Below, piece by piece: positions 41,431 to 50,905 of a stretch of DNA of 64,000 nt. How positions within the stretch are numbered: the stretch's first letter is position 1; the number at the start of each line of letters is the position of its first letter. Below the pieces are notes generated by a model. The model worked only from the letters and a program-made list of their open reading frames with translations. It made no database searches and was not told the DNA's origin. The stretch is taken from NCBI RefSeq assembly GCF_040438645.1, contig NZ_CP159253.1, positions 930,001 through 994,000 of the forward strand. Direction: 5' to 3'. Made by a program: the position numbers and the translations under genes. Origin of the DNA: Mesorhizobium sp. WSM2240 (lineage in GTDB: Bacteria > Pseudomonadota > Alphaproteobacteria > Rhizobiales > Rhizobiaceae).

Positions 41431-42156
41431 ATGCAAATTGTTTTTGAGACGTTTCTGGAAAAGCTGTCGGAAAGCGTCGACGAGGCGGACTTCCGCGAAG
41501 CCATGGCTGGCACGGCCGCATGCCTTGATCTGATCACCTTCGCCTATCTGTCGTTGCCGCCGCAACTTTCCGGCGAGCCCAAGCTGATCTCGAACTATCC
41601 CGCTCGCTGGACCGCGCACTACCTGCAAAACCGGTATCAGAAGATCGATCCAGTCATCATGCGTGCACGTTGTGGCGGATGCCCGTTTCGGTGGGGATCG
41701 AATATGGGCTGCGTTGTGACATCACAGGTCCAGCAGAGGCTGTTCGATGAAGCAGCCGAGTTCGGCATCCGCTGTGGCTTGACGATCCCGATTGTCGATC
41801 GCCGCGGCTGCTTTGCCGCGGGTACCTTTGCCGCTGATGAGCCCAATCCGGCATTTCTCCGGGTCGCCGAACGGTATGAACAAGCTCTTCAGCTCATGGC
41901 GACCTGCTTTCATGTCTGCGTTCGCCACAGACTGGCCGGCACTCGTACGGTGGACGGCGTTTTGCTGACGCCGCGTGAATATGAGTGTCTGCAGTGGGCG
42001 GCGCGCGGCAAGTCCGCCTCAGATATCGCCTGCATCTTGGGCATCAAGCCGCGCACCGCCGACTTTCATCTGGAGAATGCCAAGAAGAAGCTCGGCGTGC
42101 GCACCAAAAATCAGGCCGTCGCGCTGCTGGCCTCCTCACGATCGTCGATTCTCTGA
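41431..42156 (+). CDS. traR: TraR, LuxR-family quorum-sensing activator
   Basis: 241-residue LuxR protein. Residues ~15-160 are an autoinducer-binding domain (LITFAYLSLPPQ, YPARWTAHYLQNRYQKIDPVI, FDEAAEFGIRCGLTIPI); ~175-235 are a GerE-type HTH (LTPREYECLQWAARGKSASDIACILGIKPRTADFHLENAKKKLGV). In ICEMlSymR7A TraR with AHL activates traI and the excision-activator genes. The neighbouring qseM and qseC and the traI at 44669 support this identity. Confidence 0.88.
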   Translation: MQIVFETFLEKLSESVDEADFREAMAGTAACLDLITFAYLSLPPQLSGEPKLISNYPARWTAHYLQNRYQKIDPVIMRARCGGCPFRWGSNMGCVVTSQVQQRLFDEAAEFGIRCGLTIPIVDRRGCFAAGTFAADEPNPAFLRVAERYEQALQLMATCFHVCVRHRLAGTRTVDGVLLTPREYECLQWAARGKSASDIACILGIKPRTADFHLENAKKKLGVRTKNQAVALLASSRSSIL

Positions 42157-42319
42157 AACGCTTCCGGGGTTGCTGCCCGTGGTGCAAGCGGTCCGCTCTT
42201 GTGCAACTGATCGAGCAATCTTCTGTATGGGCTTTGAACGCCCCATTTTTCAAAAAGCCGCTGGCTGTATGATGATTCGCGGATCAGGCCCAAATCCGGG
42301 TCGGAGCGCGCTTGATTGG

Positions 42320-42586
42320 TCAGCTGGCGAACAAGTCCTTGTAGCCGGTCGTTACCATCCAGTTCGCACGGTCGAGATGACTGCGAAGGGCCTTGCGGGC
42401 GCGCTCCGGTTCGCGTGCCGGATCAATGCCCAGGATAACATGGGCCATTTCCTCTTCAGGGGCGCCGTCGGCCGAAGCATCAAGCAGCTGCATATAGGTC
42501 GTGAAATGCTCTTTGTCGTAAGCTGTGAGGCTTTCCGACCACGGGACTTCGTCGGCAATCGGCGTGTTCGATTTAGGCTGTAACAT
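42320..42586 (-). CDS. qseM: QseM-like anti-activator of TraR/FseA
   Basis: 88-residue acidic protein (TYMQLLDASADGAPEEEMAHVILGID..RARKALRSHLDRANWMVTTGYKDLF). The C-terminal two thirds resemble the end of DUF2285 proteins such as FseA. In R7A QseM binds and blocks TraR and FseA; there, as here, it sits between traR and the divergent qseC. Assignment rests on gene order, size and domain type. Confidence 0.8.
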   Translation of the reverse strand: MLQPKSNTPIADEVPWSESLTAYDKEHFTTYMQLLDASADGAPEEEMAHVILGIDPAREPERARKALRSHLDRANWMVTTGYKDLFAS

Positions 42587-42710
42587 CGCTGGATTCTACC
42601 TCCGGACAATGGCCTCCGCGAAGCCCTCCGCCAGCGGATTCGGACGCTCAATGTGGATTACATATTATAGTTGATAAACTCAAGCTGCCCGATCGGATGG
42701 CTTGTCGTGC
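42587..42710. promoter_or_regulatory. Divergent qseM-qseC promoter region
   Basis: A 120-bp gap between the two divergent starts with an A/T-rich core (TACATATTATAGTTGATAAA near 42660-42680) that should hold both promoters and the QseC operators. I could not define the operator half-sites by eye. Confidence 0.55.
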
Positions 42711-42950
42711 ATGGATATGCGCAAGTTGGTCGGGCGGAATGTGCAGAGGATCAGGCAAAGGAAGCGTCTGACTCAAGAGCAGCTTGCCGAGATTTCCGGG
42801 TTCAGCCAGCAGTACATCAGCGGCTTGGAGAAAGGCCGAAGAAATCCGACCATCATCACGATCTATGAACTGGCATCGGCCCTCGGCGTCAGCCACACGG
42901 ATCTGGTTCGGCCCGATAGACAAGGCCTGACACAACCAACGTCCAAATAG
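42711..42950 (+). CDS. qseC: QseC-like Cro/CI-type repressor
   Basis: 79-residue XRE-family HTH protein (MDMRKLVGRNVQRIRQRKRLTQEQLAEISGFSQQYISGLEKGRRNPTIITIYELASALGVS). Divergent from qseM. In R7A QseC controls the switch that sets qseM expression in a bistable way. An in-frame TTG at 42702 is an alternative start. Confidence 0.82.
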   Translation: MDMRKLVGRNVQRIRQRKRLTQEQLAEISGFSQQYISGLEKGRRNPTIITIYELASALGVSHTDLVRPDRQGLTQPTSK

Positions 42951-43226
42951 TTGCCCCGCGCCCGCGCCTGACGCGGCCGCGTGACCGAGGGTGGAAGCGG
43001 GGCGGCCGCCCTCTCGACGACGGCTTCTTGAAGTATCACCCCACAAACGGCGTCTTCAAGTGTCGCACCACAATCGGCTGCCATGGCATCCGGCAACTGC
43101 CGGGTGCAAGCTTGTTGATGAGGACCGGGCTGGGGTGCTGCGCACCTGTTGTCTGACAACGATTGATCAAGCACCCATTCGCGGATTGGCTACCGCACGA
43201 CCCTTTCCGTCGTGGACCTTCCCCCT
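42951..43226. other. Intergenic stretch, nothing recognised
   Basis: Between qseC and an IS110-type remnant; contains no frame with family character. Confidence 0.4.
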
Positions 43227-43724
43227 TCAATTTGAGCGGGCATCGGTTACTCCCTGCCCCCGCGCCGTATCGAGGATTGTCCGTGTCAATAAGGGCGCGC
43301 AGCACGCCAGCCAAGTCCCTGTTTCTATTCCTTCGTCACCTCCGTGTTTTTGCTGCCCGCGCGCTCCGGGCTCCGCAACCCCGACCAGCTTCGCCCTCCG
43401 CGCGCTACCCTCGTGCCTCTCGCCAGGCGAGGGGAACTGACGTGCTATGTCCCAGACGAACCCGGCCAGCTCGCGGGCGATTGCGGTGACGATCTTGACC
43501 GTCCGCTTACCCGAGGCCGCCAATCTCCGAAACTTGCCGCAGAGACGAACCTGCGCCTTCCATGCGATCGAGCGGATACGGTCGGGAATCTTGGCGCTGC
43601 GCCCCCGCAGCGCCTGGCCCTCACCAGCAGGGAAGCGACAATGCCATGCCGATTCAATCAGCATGGAACGTGCGGCTGCGTTGCCGGTGCGCGTGATCTC
43701 GCCGCGCTTGGTGGCGTTGCGCAC
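43227..43724 (-). pseudogene. IS110-family transposase remnant (C-terminal)
   Basis: The minus frame encodes the C-terminal IS116/IS110/IS902 domain: NATKRGEITRTGNAAARSML, ESAWHCRF, IAWKAQVRLCGKFRRLAASGKRTVKIVTAIARELAGFVWDIARQ. The N-terminal DEDD catalytic part is absent. It interrupts the space between qseC and traI. Confidence 0.8.
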
Positions 43725-44668
43725 GTGTTGCGGCGCAACGAGGCGGTGCCGGTGCCCAGCGCGGCAGCCGGTCGTGACTGAGAGGATGGTTCCGGAACAC
43801 CGAACGGCAGAGGCTACGAGCTGATGGAATTTCGACCGTGAAGGCCGTGTTCGCGGTGCGGTACCTGCGTTGGAGGCTGAGCAGCGATTTTAGCGACAGC
43901 CTTGTGGAAACGCTGCCCAGCCAGGCCGCAGTTTTTCAACCGACAGGGGAAAGATTGGCAGTTGTTGGGCACCGCCGTGTCTCGCGGACACGATCCGCCG
44001 GTGTTCGGGAGTGCGTACTTCCGGACGGCGGAAAATCAGCCGCGGCGGTCCACATCGCCAAGCTGCCTACCCTGCCGTCGCAACCGGGCCCTATCGATTC
44101 TAAGCAAGGTCGAATGCCAGACCCTGCGGATGGCGTTAAAGATAAGTAGCATTTCTTCGTTCCTATGCAGCCCACCGCCAGGACGTCAAAAGCCCTCCAC
44201 CATCTCATTCCGATCTTCAGTCAGCCAATTTCATCGTGCTTCAAAAATAGCTATCGACCCGAATCGGGTCGGTATCAGTCTGTTTTTTTCGCTGCCTATG
44301 CAAGGCGTTTTTGAGCGCCGTCCTTCGCACGGTGCCCTTCTGCGTTTGCGGCTGCGGCGGGGCGATGCGGAAGCAGCGCAGGATCGCCGTTCCGTCGTTG
44401 GGGAAGAGTGCCTGAAATGGCCGCGTGCGCGGCAAGTCGGCTTGGAATGTCAGCCAAAATCTGGGATTTTCTAGGCGCACCACTTCCATCCGGGAATTGT
44501 AAAACGAACGCATGGCGTGCGAACGATCAAGCGGGCCGTTGGATGGCTGGCTGCCTCCGGTCAGGCAAGATCCCGATTCTCCGCCACGATAGCTGTAAAC
44601 GTCAACAGGCTGCATCGATGTCAGCTTTGCCCTTCGATGGCGGCAACACATCCCGCACGGAGGCGATT
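43725..44668. other. 0.9 kb without a recognised gene, upstream of traI
   Basis: Short overlapping frames only. A minus frame at 44241-44651 (ending RVDSYF) is open for 136 codons but unidentified. The traI promoter and any tra box must lie at the right end; I could not identify a convincing dyad. Confidence 0.4.
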
Positions 44669-45301
44669 ATGATGCAGCTGATAAGCCCTGACCTCTGCAA
44701 TGAGTTCGCAAGCGAGCTCAAAGAGATGCACGGGCTAAGGTATCGGGTTTTCAAAGAACGGCTCGATTGGGAAGTTCAGACCAACGGCGAAATGGAAACA
44801 GACGCATTTGATGATCTCAAACCAGTCTATCTGCTTCTCAAGGGATCGGACTGGCGAATCCGCGGGTGCGTTCGCCTTTTGCCCACCACCGGACCCACGA
44901 TGTTGCGCGACACATTCCCGGGGCTGCTGGGTGCTGACGTTATGCCCTCGACTCCCGGAATATGGGAAAGCAGCCGTTTCGCGCTCGACCTCCCTCCATC
45001 AGCGCCCAAGGCGGCGGGCGGGCTGGCCCAAGCAACCTACGAGCTCTTCGCCGGCATGATCGAGTTCGGCTTGGCCAACAATCTGACCGGGATGGTGACG
45101 GTGACCGATACGCGTGTGGAACGGATCCTTCGCCTCGCAACATGGCCATTGTCGCGCATGGGACAGCCGAGACCCGTCGGCAAAACGGAGGCTGTGGCCG
45201 GCTTTCTCGAGATTTCCCACGCGAGCCTTTTGCGCATCCGCTGGAGGGGACGCCTGAGCGGACCGGTACTGTGGCAACCGGCTCTTAGCCGCTCAGCATA
45301 G
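44669..45301 (+). CDS. traI: TraI, acyl-homoserine-lactone synthase
   Basis: LuxI-family AHL synthase, 210 residues from the ATG at 44669, which has GGAGG 5-6 nt upstream. Conserved features: MHGLRYRVFKERLDWEV (Arg and the FKERL-W segment), METDAFDDLKPVYLL (Asp/Asp), GCVRLLPTTGPTML (Arg), and WESSRFALD (Glu, Arg). Full length. Followed after about 50 bp by the fseA-like frames, the operon order of traI1-msi172-msi171 in R7A. Confidence 0.92.
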   Translation: MMQLISPDLCNEFASELKEMHGLRYRVFKERLDWEVQTNGEMETDAFDDLKPVYLLLKGSDWRIRGCVRLLPTTGPTMLRDTFPGLLGADVMPSTPGIWESSRFALDLPPSAPKAAGGLAQATYELFAGMIEFGLANNLTGMVTVTDTRVERILRLATWPLSRMGQPRPVGKTEAVAGFLEISHASLLRIRWRGRLSGPVLWQPALSRSA

Positions 45302-45353
45302 CGCCGGATATCCAAACCGTGAACAATGCTCGTTTGCCCATGCGCGCAACGGA

Positions 45354-46161
45354 GTGTCGTCAGGCTGGCCGGACTGGCGCCATCGCTCAGCTTACGACTA
45401 TGCAAGTCGGTTGCCACGCACCGCCTGGGCCTGGGAATTTCTTCGGCGCAATCCGCAATTCCAGCGCGACCGCACCAAACGGCGCCGCCCGCGTTCATTG
45501 CCCGAAGACGCGCCGAAATGATGATTATCGAACTGAAGACACGAGCCTCCCGCCCACGCAATGGAATCTCCTGTTTCGCGGACGCCCCGCAGTTGGACGC
45601 CACGTCAGCAAGGGTGTTTTGGGATCCGCGCAATTGCGCGCACATCCTGCAAGCGGCTGCGGAGCCGTTGGGCGCGAGCGCGGCTTTGAACTGCTGGACC
45701 TTTCTTCACTGTCCTGCGGTAAGGACATTCTGCTGACGTTGGCGGAAATGCAGCATGTGCTGCTGAGACAGGACTGCCGTAGCCTGCAAATCGCCGTTTC
45801 CGCTGCCTCCGTGCTCCGCCCGGTCCGGCTACGCGTCGACGCGATCGTGCCGCCGCAGCGCTTGAACTCCTACATCGCTGCCCTTCAGCGCCTGAATGAG
45901 ATCCACGGCAGCGACCGCCTGGCGGCCGCTTACTGTCCACCGGAGCCTCGCGGAGAGGGTGTCTGCGTGTCGTGCTCCAGGCCTTTGGATAGCTCACTTG
46001 CAGGGGCATCCCATCAGGAGATCGCCATAGGCCTGTTCGGGCGACCGCGTGTCGAACAGGATTAGTCTCATCAAGGCGGCCATCTTCGCGATCAGGTCCG
46101 TCGCGCCGTCCGACGCGGCCGCTACCTGATGGGTGGCGGCGATAGGCCGTTCCTCACTTAG
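45354..46161 (+). pseudogene. fseA: fseA-like (msi172-msi171) excision activator, with slip site and extra lesions
   Basis: Three reading phases are needed. Phase 0 from the GTG at 45354 encodes an N-terminal domain (GWPDWRHRSAYDYASRL..AWAWEFLRRNPQFQRD) typical of DUF2285-associated regulators and stops at 45521. Phase 1 supplies PPTQWNLLF; at TTTC (45574-45577) a +1 slip of the Phe codon enters phase 2 (ADAPQLDATSARVFWDPRN). The end of the DUF2285 domain is again in phase 1 (GFELLDLSSLSCGKDILL to GLFGRPRVEQD), followed by an in-frame TAG at 46063 where Trp is expected and 32 more conserved-looking codons to 46161. In R7A msi172 and msi171 are fused by a programmed +1 slip from UUU to UUC. 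Here two more frame changes and the amber codon point to decay or sequencing errors. Confidence 0.65.
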
Positions 46162-46606
46162 TTCAAGGGACAAAGCCCGCGCCAGTTGGCAAGCAGATCC
46201 CGGTCGCGGCTTGTTCACGAACATGGCAGTCTCGACGCTTCGAGATCATCGGCGGACGGCGGCGTTGCCAAGGCGTAAAGACCATCGCCGATGAAGGCCT
46301 GGCGGCCGAGACCCGGGTTGCGCCATCATGGAACCGGGCCAAATGCGGCCGCTCGAAGCCGCGCTAATCGAGAACATCGCCCGGCTCGACTCCAGATGAA
46401 GTTTCCAAGGGAGACTTCATCCGGCTGCTCAAAAGACAGGTCGCAAACGCGGCACGCCAGCGAAAACTTTTTCGCTGTTGCAGCCGTGACCGTCTCTTGC
46501 TTGTGCGATGGCACGACGCCTTGTCAAAGCCGTTTGCGAGCTGACTGAGCATGGCGACCGTGGGCTTGTGTCAAGATGCTGAACAACGAGGGATTTGGAT
46601 TTTGAG
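46162..46606. other. Intergenic stretch, possible IS traces
   Basis: A plus frame around 46226-46300 reads SRRFEIIGGRRR, reminiscent of the start of an IS66/IS3-type OrfA, but it is too short to name. Otherwise nothing recognised. Confidence 0.35.
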
Positions 46607-46656
46607 TATCCACAGTGTCGATGGTTCTCCATCCAAACAATCGATTTTGCCGATCT
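46607..46656 (+). promoter_or_regulatory. Second nod box
   Basis: Near-consensus nod box: TATCCAC, then GATG, then ATCCAAACAATCGATTTTG, with the same spacing as the ttsI box (6 nt, then 7 nt). The nearest downstream gene on the same strand is the stand-alone RAM-domain protein about 300 bp away. Confidence 0.85.
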
Positions 46657-46954
46657 TGCCGAGTGCTACTAGAAGGCACCGAATTTCACCCGGATCCGGC
46701 GCGAAATCGCCGGCCTCGGCTATGATCCAGCCCCGAATTGAGACGGCGGCGCGAGCAGCGTATCTCTTAACTCCCTACTTTTAGGAACCGCAAACGCTAG
46801 CGAATGAAGAAGTCCCTAACCGCTCAGTCCAGACCTGCCAATCCGAACTGACCATCGAAGAAATGCAAGCAAATAACGGATCTAGTCGGCGCCAAGCTTG
46901 AGAGTCCGGCGCTTCGACTGGACTTACGAGACAGGGCAGCAGGAGGAGCTTTCC

Positions 46955-47212
46955 GTGATCACGAGAATTCCGATTCGGATCGAGCTGGAAGCGCTTAACT
47001 CGCGAGTCATCGAGCTGTTCGAACAATCTCTCCACGTGTATTCAGTAATCGAGGAATGCTATGCTGTTGCTGGCAATACCGATTACCTTTTGTTCGTCTC
47101 CGTGAAGGAGGTCCAGGAGTTCGAGGCGATACACCGGAACGTTCTTTCAAAGCTACCCGGTGTGAAGAAGATTAAGGCCGAGATCCCCTTGCGGCGCGTT
47201 CTCCCGACTTGA
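46955..47212 (+). CDS. Stand-alone Lrp/AsnC ligand-binding (RAM) domain protein
   Basis: 85 residues from a GTG at 46955 with AGGAGGAG 6-7 nt upstream. The whole protein matches the C-terminal RAM domain of Lrp/AsnC regulators: HVYSVIEECYAVAGNTDYLLFVSVKEVQEFEAIHRNVLSKLPGVKKIKAEIPLRRV. The N-terminal HTH is absent and no HTH is found just upstream. The strong ribosome-binding site favours a true small protein over a truncated gene. It may oligomerise with, or sense effectors for, full-length Lrp proteins; this is speculative. A nod box lies about 300 bp upstream. Confidence 0.7.
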   Translation: MITRIPIRIELEALNSRVIELFEQSLHVYSVIEECYAVAGNTDYLLFVSVKEVQEFEAIHRNVLSKLPGVKKIKAEIPLRRVLPT

Positions 47213-47548
47213 TGGAAAGTGCTCCATCAGCCGAGCTGATAAGACGTTGGATGTGCCACCATCACGCCGCGGGAGCGAAGCGTCCAACTGGCGCTCGCCT
47301 TCGGCACCGCTTTCAAAAAGTTTCTGGAGGGAGGCAGTTACAGGCACGTGAACGGACCATCGGAGGCAAGGAAGTGTCGCTTCCACAAGCCCTCGGGTGC
47401 GTCCGGGACGAAGCGGGAAAGAGGTGCTGCGGGTTGTTGTCACGCTGAATGAAGTGCCGCGGCCCCGCGAGTGCACTTCAACAGGACAGCAGCAAATGCC
47501 GTTGCTGCCGCACTGAGCGCGGCAAGGCGTAATCCGCCGTAAATCCTG
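47213..47548. other. Intergenic stretch, nothing recognised
   Basis: No frame with family character on either strand. Confidence 0.4.
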
Positions 47549-47755
47549 CTAAGCAGCCCAGCGATCGTTGTTTTCCACGATCGCCAGCAAGCCAGCCTTG
47601 TCTTGGACGCCGTTTTCGAACGCGGCAATAAGTGCTTTCGCCAAATAGCTCGCAGCTGGAGAGTCCGCCGCTATCTCGTTATGTGCGCACACCTCGTTGA
47701 AGACTTCCTTCAAGACCGCGATATCAAGGGAAGTGAGATAGGTGCACTTTGACAT
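47549..47755 (-). CDS. Small hypothetical protein (68 aa)
   Basis: MSKCTYLTSLDIAVLKEVFNEV..ending AIVENNDRWAA. GGGAGGAATATGCG precedes the ATG, a strong ribosome-binding site. The sequence is helical and acidic (VCAHNEIAADSPAASYLAKALIAAF), without a recognised domain; it looks like a folded rhizobial small protein. Function unknown. Confidence 0.65.
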   Translation of the reverse strand: MSKCTYLTSLDIAVLKEVFNEVCAHNEIAADSPAASYLAKALIAAFENGVQDKAGLLAIVENNDRWAA

Positions 47756-48451
47756 CGCATATTCCTCCCAAAATGGCTGAGGCATTAACTCACAATACGC
47801 GTCCCTCCCGTCATAAATGTGACGGGTGAGTGCATGATTGGTACGGAGTGTGCCCGGCGCCCGCCGCCGGCAAAACGAGAATGGCTGATGATCCGGCAAG
47901 GGGATATGCCACGGGCCTTACCGCCGTCGGCCGGCGATTTCGTCCATTCGTTGGAACCGCCGGTCGGGATCAGGCAGCGCGTAGTTCCGGACGCTTGCTT
48001 CAACTCGCCCATATCAACAGTCTCAATTGGGGTTTTGAACATCGCGGCCTTCGGCAATTCCTTCGCCCGCCAACGGGACCGGCATCAGGGCTATCATCCC
48101 GGCGAGGAGTCCGGTAACCGCAATGATCTTGGACTGGAGACGCTGGTTTGCACCTGTGGCCAGGTACGATGCGCAGTGGGCCTCGCGGCTTCGCTGTTGC
48201 GCTGCAGATCACGCGAGCTCCGCGTTGTCTGGACGTTTCCATCCACCGACTGCGCCTCACGGGCGAGGGCGGTCCGAATGAGGGTGGTGCGACGACATGG
48301 CGTTCCGCGAACTCGACTGATGATTGGCTTCAGGATGGCGCGACGGCGACGATCTGATGTCACAAGCTGAAATGCGGGCATCGGGGGCCCTTGGACCTCA
48401 AAGCGCTCAAGTGACGGTTGGGCGGCCGCCGCGGCATGCTGCTGGACGAGA
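47756..48451. other. 0.7 kb without a recognised gene
   Basis: A minus frame ending near 48032 carries a hydrophobic segment (IIAVTGLLAGMIALMPVPLAGEG) that could be the end of a small membrane protein, but no start or family is evident. Confidence 0.35.
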
Positions 48452-48663
48452 TCAAATCATGTGCTGGCTTGCCGGGCCCCGATAGCAATACTCAACCCGG
48501 CAGATCACCTCGCCGAAGATCGTGCCCTTCTCGTTGAACCTCTGAGATCCGCCAGGACCGCATCGGTCAGCGCGGCGCCGTCGGACACGACGGTGCCGAG
48601 CAGTCCGAACTCGCGCGGAGCCTCTTTAGGCCCCGTAGATGCCACGATTTCCGACATAGCCAT
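48452..48663 (-). pseudogene. Small hypothetical gene, frameshifted
   Basis: From MAMSEIVASTGPKEAPREFGLLGTVVSDGAALTDAVLADLR the frame runs into nonsense, while the next frame continues FNEKGTIFGEVICRVEYCYRGPASQHMI to a stop at 48452. The junction is near 48540. The rejoined product would be about 70 residues. No known domain. It follows the next hypothetical gene on the same strand by about 20 bp. Confidence 0.5.
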
Positions 48664-48682
48664 CGCCCGCTTCTCCCCGCAG

Positions 48683-48964
48683 TCAAATTTCGACACAGCG
48701 GCCGATGGACCGCAGGAAGGCGACGATCCTCGGTAGCAAGTGATCGCGCTCACCAAACATCTCATGGATCTCACGCAGCCGCGGCTCGATCGCTGCCCGT
48801 TCGTGCAGTGACAAATCGGCGTCGCCGAATACGTATCCTTCGTGGCCGACAGCGCAGATGTAGCAACCCGCGTCAATGACCGCTTGCACGAATCGTGGGA
48901 TATCGGCCTCTTGCATCACCCTGACCGTATACAGCACGGAACGCGGAGGCAACAGGCGGGACAA
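48683..48964 (-). CDS. Small hypothetical protein
   Basis: 93-residue frame; the second Met (MQEADIPRFVQAVIDAGCYI) at 48914 is a likely start, giving 77 residues. The sequence (AVGHEGYVFGDADLSLHERAAIEPRLREIHEMFGERDHLLPRIVAFLR) is balanced and protein-like, but I recognise no family. Confidence 0.5.
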   Translation of the reverse strand: MSRLLPPRSVLYTVRVMQEADIPRFVQAVIDAGCYICAVGHEGYVFGDADLSLHERAAIEPRLREIHEMFGERDHLLPRIVAFLRSIGRCVEI

Positions 48965-49320
48965 TCCGGATCATCTCCGTTCGTCGGTGCCGATAGCCGA
49001 CGCCATGATGTATGTTGAGGTGGAATTTGCCCGCCTCTCCAGCAGGGCCGAGCAGATTTGCTGGACGCACCATGTTGACGTTCGCGGCGACAGGCGACCC
49101 GACGACAATCTAACCATCTTCCTGACAGCCGGGCAGGCTATCGATCTTTCCTTCGCATGGCAGGACGTTCAGGCCAGGGCAGCGCGGTTAGAAAGGCCTA
49201 TCAAGCCGCGTGCAACAACGTCGATTTTCGTTGCCCGCACAAACCCGCTACGGTTCCCTTTGGCGGGCTGTTTCATTGGCAAGCGGTCAGCGGCCCAGGG
49301 GATTGGCGGGGTCGTGACGT
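48965..49320. other. Intergenic stretch with an open but unsupported plus frame
   Basis: A plus frame (48876-49358) is open here and contains DVRGDRRPDDNLTIFLTAGQ, but it overlaps the better-supported minus gene and has no recognised family. Confidence 0.35.
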
Positions 49321-49527
49321 TCACGCATAATGGAAAACCGGCTTGCCGTTCGGTGTGAAAACCTGATCATCTTTGACGAAATAAGCAGCTGCGCCGCGTT
49401 CGATTTGATACCACCAGCCGCCGTTTTCGTAGAATTCGCATGTCCCGGTTTCGGGTGCGTAGATCCGCTGACCCTCCTGGCGATATGTGGGCTTTCCCTC
49501 GGTGTCATAAATCCAACGAATGGCCAT
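49321..49527 (-). CDS. Small hypothetical protein (68 aa)
   Basis: MAIRWIYDTEGKPTYRQEGQ..GGWWYQIERGAAAYFVKDDQVFTPNGKPVFHYA. Rich in aromatic residues and Gly, with internal similarity between the two ends (DTEGKPTY and TPNGKPVF), resembling 4-strand repeat folds. No family recognised. Upstream residues in the same frame are low-complexity, which supports this Met as start. Confidence 0.65.
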   Translation of the reverse strand: MAIRWIYDTEGKPTYRQEGQRIYAPETGTCEFYENGGWWYQIERGAAAYFVKDDQVFTPNGKPVFHYA

Positions 49528-50905
49528 CCGATCCCTTTTCGAAGTTGCGGCTCGAGGTCGAAGGAGCAGTGAAGTCCGTCTGCATTTCCATGTTGCTCCC
49601 CAACGTTGCCAAAGGTTGCGCGACTTTTGTGGTCTTGTTGCCCTCTTTGAGGGGGTACACGGGTTCAAGGGAGGAGCGCATCGCTTCTCTTGCGCATTTG
49701 CGTGCAGTCACCCTCGTTCCGTGTTGCCACCTCCCAATTTGCAAAGGCCGTGCCAGCACCTCAGCGCCCAGCAAGCGGGATTTGCCGTGAAAACCTCGAC
49801 AGTGCCCAGATGTCGGTTGTAGTGAACCTGACATTTTGTCTGCCGCTGTCAGCTTTTGGACACGGGATCACACGCTTCGCACCGCCAGAAAAGGCGTGGC
49901 CAGCGCCCAACGTCGTCTGACGCATCGATGCCAGGCGCCACGGTGTTGAAGTCGCCACACGCCAGATCGTCGTGAACGAGACGTTCAAGCTTGACCCGGG
50001 AGCTCGAGCCGAAAACGGCCCGAGGTTTTGGCTTTGTCTGAGGCGCCGGATGAGGACGGCGCGAAGCCGGCGGCAATGGCGGCGACTATACCACGGCGCC
50101 AATCTTCCCCTGCATTAGGAGGTCTCCGACGACGATGTGGTGCGCTCTTACCATCGTCATGGCGAGTTGCTGGAGGGCCGGATGTGCCGTGGTCCAAGGG
50201 GCGGCACCATCTGAATGTCGGCATGAGCGCATCGTGGCAGCCAGACGAGACCTTCCTCGATCTGCATACGTGACAAGGAAGTAGCCAACGCGATGCTGGC
50301 GCACATCGCTGGAACGCAGGTCGCTGACGCCAATGTCTCGGAGAAGGTGAAGACGCAAAAGCAGATCGTGCGCGTCTTGCCCGAAGGCACAATGGGGCGC
50401 TCGAAGCTGGCCGCCTGGATGGCGGTTCCGGCCCGCGCCTATGCCGATCGCGGCGGCTTTCCGGACCGCTGACCAGTGGGCCGAGGCCGCGCCGCTGTTT
50501 GCGCCGCCAACCGCTGAATGAGCGGACAGGGCAGGGCGGCGGGGATTCCGCCGCCGGTCCCGCCGCCCGTCGCCGAGTTGACTGTGCGGGTATTCGCCAG
50601 CAGAGAGTGCTGGGATCCGCACAAGCGCGGCGCGAGAGGCCCTTATGAATCCCCGAAACCTGCGTTTGTCGGCGCTGTCGCAATTGGCGCGGAGCTTGCA
50701 GCTTCCCCTTGGCGCGTTCGATCGGAGCGCAGCGACGGGAGATGCCCGGGAGGGGGAACCCACCGTGATCCGGTCAGGAGACAGTAAGTTGCTACTTGTG
50801 ACCTGCAAACCGCCGCGCGAGCCCCGCGGCCCGCAAGCCCTCTTTGGCGTCAAAAAAGGCCAGCCGTTGCTGCCCTGCCGTTCACTGTTGATTGGAGCCT
50901 GACCC
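49528..50905. other. 1.4 kb without a recognised gene
   Basis: Several long frames overlap on both strands and look like G+C-driven shadows. A plus frame ending at 50472 (NAMLAHIAGTQVADANVSEKVK..ADRGGFPDR) has protein-like composition and may be a gene fragment. A plus frame at 50645-50902 ends just before dsbA and is unidentified. Confidence 0.35.

Noticed and set aside
48876..49358. 160-codon plus-strand frame
   Set aside because: Overlaps a better-supported minus-strand gene and has no recognisable protein family.
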